The position numbers and the translations under genes were made by a program. Shown here in pieces: positions 1-4,854 of a DNA stretch of 8,665 nt. Below the pieces are notes generated by a model. It saw only the letters and a list, made by a program, of their open reading frames with translations. It did no database searches and was not told the DNA's origin. The DNA is from Chloroflexota bacterium (GTDB lineage Bacteria; Chloroflexota; Anaerolineae; Thermoflexales; Thermoflexaceae), in NCBI GenBank assembly GCA_030550075.1, contig JAUQQB010000097.1, positions 1 to 8,665 on the forward strand. The letters run 5' to 3'. Every line of letters starts with the position of its first letter. Positions within the stretch are counted from its first letter, which is position 1.

Positions 1-23
1 CCCACGGCCCAAAGGGCCGTGGG
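1..23. terminator. Perfect 10-bp hairpin at the left edge
   Basis: Positions 1-10 (cccacggccc) pair perfectly with 14-23 (gggccgtggg) around an AAA loop. On the minus strand, the direction of all genes here, the bases after the stem lie outside the window, so a U-tract cannot be checked. On the plus strand the stem is followed by a G-rich stretch with no T-run. It may be a terminator or an mRNA-processing hairpin between the sugar-binding protein gene and whatever follows to the left. The structure is certain; the role is inference. Confidence 0.4.
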
Positions 24-84
24 GAGGGGGGATAAAAGAGATTCCCCAGGGGACCAAAACCAAAAATCAAATCTGGAGGGAGCA

Positions 85-110
85 GTAGTAGGGCACGTGA
101 GTGCCCGTGC
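85..110 (+). repeat. REP-like palindrome, copy A
   Basis: The element is GTAG (85-88), TA, then stem gggcac (91-96), loop gtga, stem gtgccc (101-106), followed by gtgc and a T-run (111-115). It is a direct repeat of copy C: both have GTAGT, the same six-base arms, and a tail leading into ctttttg. A GTAG head next to a short palindrome is the known layout of REP elements mobilised by RAYT (TnpA-REP) transposases. No RAYT gene is in the window, so that link is inference. Confidence 0.6.
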
Positions 111-125
111 TTTTTGCGAACGCCT

Positions 126-156
126 GGAACGGGCACTCCGCTTCGTGCCCGACTAC
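126..156 (-). repeat. REP-like palindrome, copy B (inverted)
   Basis: Read on the minus strand this is GTAG (156-153), TC, arm gggcac, an eight-base loop, arm gtgccc, then gttcc. It matches copy C outside the loop, including the head and the gttcc tail, but in opposite orientation. Heads of B and C face each other, 17 bases apart, so 126-200 forms one long imperfect inverted repeat that could fold as a single hairpin or as a cruciform with two side hairpins. Confidence 0.6.
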
Positions 157-173
157 AAACAGGGTTTTTGTTC

Positions 174-200
174 GTAGTCGGGCACGCAAGTGCCCGTTCC
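174..200 (+). repeat. REP-like palindrome, copy C
   Basis: GTAG (174-177), TC, arm gggcac (180-185), loop gcaa, arm gtgccc (190-195), tail gttcc, then ctttttg. It is the cleanest of three copies: an inverted partner of B and a direct repeat of A. The T-run after the stem could also let the plus strand act as an intrinsic terminator, but no plus-strand gene ends here. The B/C arrangement resembles the paired REPs (BIME/REPIN) known from other bacteria. Confidence 0.6.
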
Positions 201-269
201 CTTTTTGTGAGGGCCTAATGGACACTTCTGGTAAACCCAATCCCATTGGGAAGGGCGGCCATCCTGAAA

Positions 270-304
270 GGGGGCCGGCAGGGATTTTTGTCCTGTCGGC
301 CCCC
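270..304 (-). terminator. Strong hairpin after the sugar-binding protein gene
   Basis: Arms 270-282 and 292-304 pair over 13 positions with one non-Watson-Crick position, around a nine-base loop. On the minus strand the hairpin starts 26 bases after the stop codon at 331 and is followed by only TTTC, so the U-tract is weak. Either it terminates the lipoprotein mRNA, or it is the stem-loop often found between a highly expressed binding-protein gene and its permease genes, which protects the upstream message. The window edge prevents choosing. Confidence 0.5.
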
Positions 305-330
305 CGGCAACTATAGAGGGCATGCGCCGA

Positions 331-1791
331 TCACCGCGGCATCAGGTCCAGGATGTTCTCCCGTCCGACCAGATCCGTCACTTCCTTCGCGTAGGCTTCC
401 ATCGCCTGCTCCGGCGTCATCTCGCCCGAGACCACCCGTTCGGTGGCCAGCTGGGCGGCCTGGGAGACCTTCGGGTAGACCGGGAGCATCGGGCGGACCG
501 TGGTCAGCGGCAGCAGCTTCACCAGCTCCGTCATCACCGGGTCGCCCGTCACCGGAACATCCGACCGGGCCCGGATGCGCGGCTCGATCTTCTGGAACTC
601 CATCAGCATCTCCTTGCTGAACATGAAGGAGAGGAACGCCCAGGCCTCTTTCGGATGCTTGGTGTTGGGGTTCAGGATGAAGCCGGTGCCTCCGGAGATG
701 GTCACGAAGTCCTGGCCCCGGAAACCCTTACCGGGCTCCCTGGCCGGGATCCTGGCCCAACCCACCACCTCATCCCGGTTGGGGATGGCCCACTCGGACT
801 TGGTCGCCGGGTTGAGCACTGAACGCCAGAACCAGTCGCCCTCCCAGAGCATAGCGATCTTCCCATCCCGGAAGCCGGCGAAGGACTGCTCGCGGCCGCC
901 CTTGATCAGCTGGATGCGCGCATCGCCCAGCTTCTCATCGATGTAAACCCGCTTGTAGAAGTTCAGCGTATCGAGCATCGCCGGGCTGCGCACGATCCAC
1001 TTGTTCTGATCCCAGTCGAAAATGAAGGAGCCGGCGGATAGCAGCACCGGGTAGAAGCCCTGCATCGTGGTCGCCTCGCCCATGTTGGTCCCGGCGTTCA
1101 CCTGCATCGGGATCACGCCGGGCAGGGCTTTCTTGATCTGGCGGGCGGCGGCGAAGATGTCCTCCCATGAGGTCGGCTGCCAGTTCTCCGGGAGACCGGC
1201 TTTCTTGAAGAGGTCCTTGCGGTACCAGATCACCCGGACGTCGGTGCCGGTGGGGATACCGTATCGCTTCCCCTGATACATCAGGAGGGCCTGCACGGTC
1301 TCGGGGATCTGGGCCCATCCCTCCCACTGGTTCACCTCGGGGCCGACGATCTCCTCCAGCGGCTTGATCAGCCCGCCGGCGACGAACTCCGCGGTCCAGA
1401 AGCCATCGAAGGCCATCACGTCGTGGCCCTTGCCCGCCTTGAGGTCGAGGGCATACTGGGCCTTCAGCTCCTCATCGCTGCCCCCGAACTCCACCAGGCG
1501 GACCTTCACCGGCGTCCCTTTCGCCGCCATTTGTTTCTCAAAGGTAGGGATCACCGTCTCGGTCAGCCACTGCACCAGTGCGGCGTTCACTCCGCCTTTG
1601 ACGCAACGACAGGTGATGGTGATCTCCACCGGGGCGGGCGTGGGAGAGGGCGCTGGGGTGGGGCTGGGGGCTGGGGTTGGAGGCGGCGCGGTCGTGGGGG
1701 TCGGCGTAGGCGTGGCCGCCGGCGCGCAGGCCGCGATCAAAAGAACCAGAACCGTGATCCAGGAGAAGGCGGAACCGATCACGCGTTTCAT
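331..1791 (-). CDS. ABC transporter sugar-binding lipoprotein
   Basis: 486-residue extracellular solute-binding protein of the family that delivers sugars or oligosaccharides to ABC importers. Residues 1-21 are a lipoprotein signal (K2, R3, hydrophobic 11-20) with lipobox IAAC giving lipidated Cys22. Residues 26-54 are a Thr/Pro/Ala linker with PTPAPS repeats, typical of Chloroflexota lipoproteins. The mature fold follows from about residue 56, with the family-typical stretches GTDVRVIWYRKDLFKKAGLP and GGTGFILNPNTKHPKEAW. Start: ATG at 1791 has AAAGGAGG (1804-1797) five bases upstream. A lacI-family gene lies 127 bases upstream on the same strand, suggesting local control; permeases are expected to the left, out of view. 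Odd: two cysteines (Cys61, Cys63) sit right after the linker. The ligand cannot be told from sequence. The family call is firm. Confidence 0.93.
   Translation of the reverse strand: MKRVIGSAFSWITVLVLLIAACAPAATPTPTPTTAPPPTPAPSPTPAPSPTPAPVEITITCRCVKGGVNAALVQWLTETVIPTFEKQMAAKGTPVKVRLVEFGGSDEELKAQYALDLKAGKGHDVMAFDGFWTAEFVAGGLIKPLEEIVGPEVNQWEGWAQIPETVQALLMYQGKRYGIPTGTDVRVIWYRKDLFKKAGLPENWQPTSWEDIFAAARQIKKALPGVIPMQVNAGTNMGEATTMQGFYPVLLSAGSFIFDWDQNKWIVRSPAMLDTLNFYKRVYIDEKLGDARIQLIKGGREQSFAGFRDGKIAMLWEGDWFWRSVLNPATKSEWAIPNRDEVVGWARIPAREPGKGFRGQDFVTISGGTGFILNPNTKHPKEAWAFLSFMFSKEMLMEFQKIEPRIRARSDVPVTGDPVMTELVKLLPLTTVRPMLPVYPKVSQAAQLATERVVSGEMTPEQAMEAYAKEVTDLVGRENILDLMPR
1655..1676 (+). other. Candidate G-quadruplex in the lipoprotein linker codons
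   Basis: Four G-tracts (1655-1658, 1660-1663, 1666-1670, 1673-1676) are separated by loops of 1, 2 and 2 bases, which fits the canonical quadruplex pattern with very short loops. It lies on the plus strand, which is the template strand for the lipoprotein gene; the coding strand is correspondingly C-rich and encodes Pro/Thr/Ala linker residues. It may simply follow from Pro codon choice in a GC-rich genome. Folding in the cell is inference. Confidence 0.5.
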
Positions 1792-1918
1792 GGCGGCCTC
1801 CTTTCAGCAAGGCTTTTCCCGAAGGATTTTTGTGTTTCGCCGCAAACTCTGCGTGTAATGTGTTTGAACGGTGTGTGAAATCCGTGTAAAGGATCCTCCG
1901 TATCCACGAAGGGGCAGC

Positions 1919-2929
1919 TTAGCCTGCGGCAGGCGCGGGCCCGCAGGACTCCCGCTCGATTAACGTTCCCTGGAGCAGGATACGTTTTGGAGAAGGCCGG
2001 CCGTCCAGAATCTCCAGGAGCATCTCCGCCGCCAGACGGCCTAACTGCTGCCGGGGTTGCGCTACAGTGGTCAGCGTCGGGGTCACATAGGTCCCTTCCT
2101 CCAGGCCATCGAAACCGATGATGGAGAGCTCCTCGGGAACCCGCAGGCCGGCCCGCAGCGCCGCTTTGAGGGCGCCGATGGCCGTGAGGTCGTTGTAGCA
2201 GAACACCGCCGTGGGGCGGGGACGAACCTCTAACAGGCGTCGCATCGCCATCTCGCCCCCCTCCACCCGACCATCCCCCTTCACCACCCACTCCGGGCGT
2301 GGACTCAGCCCTGCCTCCCGCAGCGCCTGGCGGTAGCCCCGATAGCGATCCTGGTTGCTCCGCCCACCCCGGCGGCTCCCGATGTAGGCGATGGCCCGAT
2401 GTCCCAGGCCGATCAGGTAACGGGTGGCGAGATATCCACCGTGAACGTTATCGGTAGCCACCGAATACACGTAGGGGCCTGTCTGGTGGCTGTTGATCAG
2501 GACGATGGGGATCCGAAGGGCTTCGAGCAGGGGGAGGTAACGGCTGCCCAGACGGGAGGCGGCCACAATGATCCCATCCACCTGCTTGGCCGCCAGCAGC
2601 TCTACGATGGCCCGTTCCTTCTCGGGGTCCTCATGGGAGAGGCTGAGGAGGAGGCCGTAGCCGTGGGCCTGGGCTACCCGTTCAATTCCCTGCACGACCT
2701 CGGTGTGGAAGGGGTCGCTCAGGCGGGTGACCACCACACCGAGGGTCTGGGTGCGGCGGCCCTGCAGGGCGCGGGCCACCGGGTTGGGGCGGTAACCCAG
2801 GGATTCGGCGATCGCCCGGATCCGGGCCCGGGTCTCGGGGCTGATCTCCTCGCTGTCCCGCAGCGCCCGGGAGACCGTGGTGTGGCTCACCCCCGCGGCC
2901 CGGGCGATGTCCTTGATCGTCACGCTCAT
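1919..2929 (-). CDS. LacI-family transcriptional regulator
   Basis: 336-residue DNA-binding repressor. From ATG 2929 the N-terminus MSVTIKDIARAAGVSHTTVS is a classical LacI helix-turn-helix, then a hinge helix (YRPNPVARALQGRRT), then a periplasmic-binding-protein-like sensor domain starting at TLGVVVTRLSDPF and ending in the usual VAQPRQQLGRLAAEMLLEIL region. Length is normal for the family. A GTG three codons upstream (2938) is in frame, but the ATG gives the standard start and a 20-25 base leader from the promoter at 2959-2987. No Shine-Dalgarno is visible before either start, unlike hom or the lipoprotein gene. It precedes the sugar-binding lipoprotein gene in the same direction with a 127-base gap, so it probably controls uptake of that sugar in response to the sugar or a derivative. 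Effector unknown. Confidence 0.94.
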   Translation of the reverse strand: MSVTIKDIARAAGVSHTTVSRALRDSEEISPETRARIRAIAESLGYRPNPVARALQGRRTQTLGVVVTRLSDPFHTEVVQGIERVAQAHGYGLLLSLSHEDPEKERAIVELLAAKQVDGIIVAASRLGSRYLPLLEALRIPIVLINSHQTGPYVYSVATDNVHGGYLATRYLIGLGHRAIAYIGSRRGGRSNQDRYRGYRQALREAGLSPRPEWVVKGDGRVEGGEMAMRRLLEVRPRPTAVFCYNDLTAIGALKAALRAGLRVPEELSIIGFDGLEEGTYVTPTLTTVAQPRQQLGRLAAEMLLEILDGRPSPKRILLQGTLIERESCGPAPAAG

Positions 2930-2934
2930 GGTGC

Positions 2935-2979
2935 ACACGTGTTCGAAAATCTAATCCAATTATATGTATATCGTGTTCG
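2935..2979 (-). promoter_or_regulatory. Candidate autoregulatory operator pair
   Basis: The octamer CGTGTTCG (plus strand) occurs at 2938-2945 and at 2972-2979, 34 bases apart. The second lies inside the promoter spacer, the first between the expected transcription start and the ATG. The first overlaps the perfect palindrome ACACGTGT (2935-2942), which has the central CG usual in LacI-family operators. The repeat and position are seen; binding by the encoded repressor is inference. Confidence 0.35.
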
Positions 2980-2987
2980 CCCGTCAA
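2959..2987 (-). promoter_or_regulatory. Near-consensus sigma-70 promoter of the lacI-family gene
   Basis: On the minus strand TTGACG (2987-2982) is followed by a 17-base spacer and a perfect TATAAT (2964-2959). Transcription would start near 2952, about 22 bases before the ATG at 2929. This is the best promoter in the window. Confidence 0.75.
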
Positions 2988-3004
2988 AGGAAGTGCAAGG
3001 GTGA

Positions 3005-3094
3005 TGGTTCACCTCCGAGGTCACCGCCTATCGATACCCGTGTCTCCGTTGCGGCCACGCCTTCCAGGTCTACCCGGTGGGCGTATCCAGGGAT
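3005..3094 (+). pseudogene. Zinc-ribbon fragment resembling a transposase N-terminus
   Basis: The plus-strand frame after the TGA at 3002 reads WFTSEVTAYRYPCLRCGHAF and continues QVYPVGVSRD. The Y-x-C-x-x-C-G-x-x-F-x-V-Y-P-x-G-V-x-R pattern recalls the single zinc knuckle at the start of some DDE transposases common in Chloroflexota, from memory. There is no start codon, a stop lies just upstream, the likeness ends near 3094, and the frame closes at 3162-3164. I read it as a roughly 30-residue remnant. No terminal inverted repeats were found. Chance resemblance is possible. Confidence 0.35.
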
Positions 3095-3120
3095 CCCCTC
3101 CTGGGGATGAAGAGGGAAAA

Positions 3121-3181
3121 GTCTTTAAGGGGATTCGAACCCCAGCGCTGGGGAACGATGTCATAACCGTCGCTGGAAAAG
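3121..3181 (-). pseudogene. Degenerate tRNA-like segment
   Basis: On the minus strand, 3143-3129 reads GGGG, TTCGAAT, CCCC: a textbook T-arm with the invariant TTCGAAT loop. Upstream, 3169-3160 reads CGGTTATGAC, like a D-loop (GG plus TTATGA). The end bases tctttt (3181-3176) and aaaga (3126-3122) can pair over five positions as a short acceptor stem. Only about 28 bases separate the D-loop GG from the T-loop, too few for an anticodon arm plus variable region, and there is no CCA. It looks like a tRNA with an internal deletion, or a chance mimic. The palindrome ccccagcgctgggg (3140-3153) overlaps it. Confidence 0.3.
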
Positions 3182-3346
3182 AGGGGAAGGTGAGAGATCC
3201 GCGTTTTGATCGGCAAATCGCGAGGGGGTCTGATCCATAGGCGTCGAGGACAGGTCCCTCCTCCCTTATCTCTCCTCCCCGCGGCCCTTCGGGCGGCGAG
3301 GAGGAGGGAAGCGATGGTTCCATCCCCACAAGGGAGGGAAGACGCT

Positions 3347-3388
3347 ATGCATCTGTTGATTGATATTGCTATCCTCCTCTTGTTATAG
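3347..3388 (+). CDS. Possible 13-residue Leu/Ile-rich peptide
   Basis: ATG 3347 to TAG 3388 encodes MHLLIDIAILLLL. A good ribosome site, AGGGAGG (3331-3337), lies nine bases before the ATG. Six of 13 residues are Leu and three Ile. This could be a leader peptide of a branched-chain amino-acid attenuator, the broken start of a membrane protein (the sequence resembles the first helix of cation/proton antiporters), or chance. The only gene to the right is hom on the opposite strand, so an attenuator would have nothing to control. Low confidence that it is translated. Confidence 0.2.
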   Translation: MHLLIDIAILLLL

Positions 3389-3422
3389 CCAGTGGGACCT
3401 TTGTTCATCTGGGGAATGGAAT

Positions 3423-3455
3423 GGGCTGAGGGCCGCCTTTGGCAACCCTCAGCCC
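3423..3455 (-). terminator. Perfect hairpin after hom
   Basis: GGGCTGAGGG (3423-3432) pairs perfectly with CCCTCAGCCC (3446-3455); the loop itself contains gcc/ggc around ttt. It starts 41 bases after the hom stop on the minus strand. No U-tract follows, so it may be a 3' stabilising structure or a terminator not dependent on a U-run. Confidence 0.5.
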
Positions 3456-3496
3456 TCAGCCGAGCGCAGCATGCTCGATATTCCATGTGAGCTTGT

Positions 3497-4543
3497 TCAC
3501 CCCCAATGTCCCCGGGCGACATTCACGAGATCCGCTAAAAGCCCAAAGGCGGTCTGGGCCGGCTCGGGCTCGTGCTCCATCAGGGTAAGCTGCTTTAATG
3601 TGTCGGTGCGCAGCGCGATCACCGAGGAGGTCCCCCGCACATGGGCCAGAAGGTCCTCCATCGGCACAGCCTCCGGCGCTACCCGGGCCCGCACGGCTTC
3701 ATCCTCTCCGCGCTCGGCTGTGCACACCAGTTTGATCCGCTGCCCCTCCCGCCGGGCGTCCGCCAGATCCTCCGGGCGGATCCCCCGGATCCCCGTCCGT
3801 TCCACCTGATCCGGCCGGAGATCCGCTTCCATCCACACGTTGGCCAGCACGCAGGTCTTCACTGCCGCATCCCATCCATCGATATCGTTCGATGGATCCG
3901 CTTCGGCAATGCCGATGGCCTGAGCCTCCCGCACGGCCTCCTCGAAGGGGACCCCTTCCTCCATGCGGGTGAGGATGAAGTTGGTGGTGCTATTCAGAAT
4001 GGCCCGGAAGCCCAGGATGCGGGTGGCCGGCAGCCCCTCGCGGACCAGGCTGAAGAGCGGGGCGCCGTCCATGACTGTGGACTCGAAGAGGAAAGCCCGG
4101 CCCTGGGAGCGAGCCAGCTCCCGCAGCTCCCGATACGCAAAGGCCAGCGGGCCCTTGTTGGCGGTGACCACGTGCCGGCCGGAGCGCATGGCGGCTCGCA
4201 CGTGATCGGTGGCCGGCTGACCCGTGCGCGGATCCAGGACCGTGATTTCCACGATGACATCCGCTGGGCACCGCTCGATGAAGGCGATGGTCTCCGTCGG
4301 CGCCGGGCTCCGGCTCAGGACGCTGAGATCTCCGTTGTCTTCCGCTGCTGTCAGAGCGGCGGCCAGATCCAGCCCATCGGGATCCCATGCTGCCCCCCGG
4401 CGGGCGGTGATGATCCCTGTGACCCGGATATCGAGATCATGGCGTTGACGGATCTCCGCATGCTTTCTCAGGAGCAGGCGGGCAAAGGCCCGGCCCACCG
4501 CTCCGAAGCCGATGAGAGCCACGCGCTGAATGGATGACGTCAT
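3497..4543 (-). CDS. hom: Homoserine dehydrogenase
   Basis: 348 residues. It catalyses the NAD(P)H-dependent reduction of aspartate semialdehyde to homoserine, the branch point to threonine and methionine, in the cytoplasm. The N-terminal Rossmann domain starts at VALIGFGAVGRAF (GFGAVG, residues 12-17); TANKGPLA carries Lys130. The catalytic domain has the family signature AQAIGIAEADPSNDIDGWDA, with Asp225 and Lys229 (GWDAAVK) as the expected catalytic pair. There is no room after it for a C-terminal ACT domain, so allosteric control as in longer homologues is unlikely. Start: ATG 4543 has AAGGAGG (4557-4551) seven bases upstream; the frame stays open to 4828, but those 95 codons resemble nothing and are excluded. 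No aspartokinase or threonine synthase gene adjoins it. The call is strong. Confidence 0.93.
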   Translation of the reverse strand: MTSSIQRVALIGFGAVGRAFARLLLRKHAEIRQRHDLDIRVTGIITARRGAAWDPDGLDLAAALTAAEDNGDLSVLSRSPAPTETIAFIERCPADVIVEITVLDPRTGQPATDHVRAAMRSGRHVVTANKGPLAFAYRELRELARSQGRAFLFESTVMDGAPLFSLVREGLPATRILGFRAILNSTTNFILTRMEEGVPFEEAVREAQAIGIAEADPSNDIDGWDAAVKTCVLANVWMEADLRPDQVERTGIRGIRPEDLADARREGQRIKLVCTAERGEDEAVRARVAPEAVPMEDLLAHVRGTSSVIALRTDTLKQLTLMEHEPEPAQTAFGLLADLVNVARGHWG

Positions 4544-4577
4544 CGGTTCTCCTCCTTGGATGAAGCATGAGGACGAT

Positions 4578-4606
4578 CTTATAGAATGACCCGCAGAGGC
4601 CATCCA
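4578..4606 (-). promoter_or_regulatory. hom: Weak candidate hom promoter
   Basis: On the minus strand TATAAG (4583-4578) could be a -10 box, placing the transcript start about 28 bases before the ATG. At 17 bases spacing the -35 is TGGATG, which matches consensus in only three positions. Plausible by location, not by strength. Confidence 0.3.
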
Positions 4607-4742
4607 CGAATCGGGCACGAATGCTGATTGGGATCCCATCCGGTTACTACCAAGCATTCCCACGTTATCCGGCGGCATGAAAAGATACAGTGGGGTATAA
4701 AAAGGGCCTGCCCGGTCATCCCGTTTGTGGCCACTCTCTGAA

Positions 4743-4804
4743 GTCACAATGGTTTTTATGGAACTTTCGTGGGGTGGGAGACTCCCTACCCAATTCATTA
4801 TGAC
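4743..4804. repeat. Nested imperfect inverted repeat
   Basis: Outer arms gtcacaatg (4743-4751) and cattatgac (4796-4804) pair at eight of nine positions. Inside, GGGTGGGAG (4772-4780) and CTCCCTACCC (4782-4791) form a second stem with a one-base bulge. It could be a transcript-end structure for the glycosidase gene or a small mobile remnant; no target duplication was found. Confidence 0.4.
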
Positions 4805-4854
4805 CCTTCGGAGTGCCCATCGTCTCATTCGTGTATTTTATTCACGGATGGCCT

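Larger units (their letters stand above)
2988..3496. other. Spacer with gene debris between lacI and hom
   Basis: About 500 bases without an intact gene. It holds a transposase-like zinc-ribbon fragment (3005-3094), a degenerate tRNA-like stretch (3121-3181), a pyrimidine/purine imperfect hairpin (3272-3303, inner stem gccc/gggc around ttc), a 13-codon mini-ORF (3347-3388) and a perfect hairpin after hom (3423-3455). Open frames crossing it have no family resemblance and look like GC-driven shadows. The mixture suggests an old insertion or deletion scar. Confidence 0.5.
4544..4854. other. Spacer upstream of hom
   Basis: 311 bases without a convincing gene. From the hom side: ribosome site (4551-4557), candidate -10 (4578-4583), an imperfect stem AATGC/TTGG with CCAA/GCATT (4620-4658), an AT-rich stretch ggtataaaaag (4693-4704), and a nested inverted repeat (4743-4804). 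I recognise no known riboswitch. It also carries the untranslated end of the glycosidase transcript. Confidence 0.5.

Noticed and set aside
85..200. CRISPR array
   Set aside because: There are three palindromic copies with mixed orientation and unequal spacing, not regularly spaced direct repeats with unique spacers, and no cas genes.
1834..1847. GTTT...AAAC as a LacI operator before the lipoprotein gene
   Set aside because: Only four bases on each side pair and the central six do not, below what I would accept as an operator.
1364..1878. Long plus-strand open frames opposite the lipoprotein gene
   Set aside because: They mirror the signal and linker codons, giving Gly/Val/Arg-rich low complexity with no family resemblance; they are antisense shadows of a GC-rich gene.
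3241..3346. T-box riboswitch or attenuator before the mini-ORF
   Set aside because: The conserved T-box sequence is not present and there is no plus-strand gene downstream to regulate.
4544..4828. In-frame 95-codon N-terminal extension of hom
   Set aside because: The internal ATG at 4543 has a perfect ribosome site and starts just before the Rossmann motif; the extension has no recognisable sequence and spans the candidate promoter.
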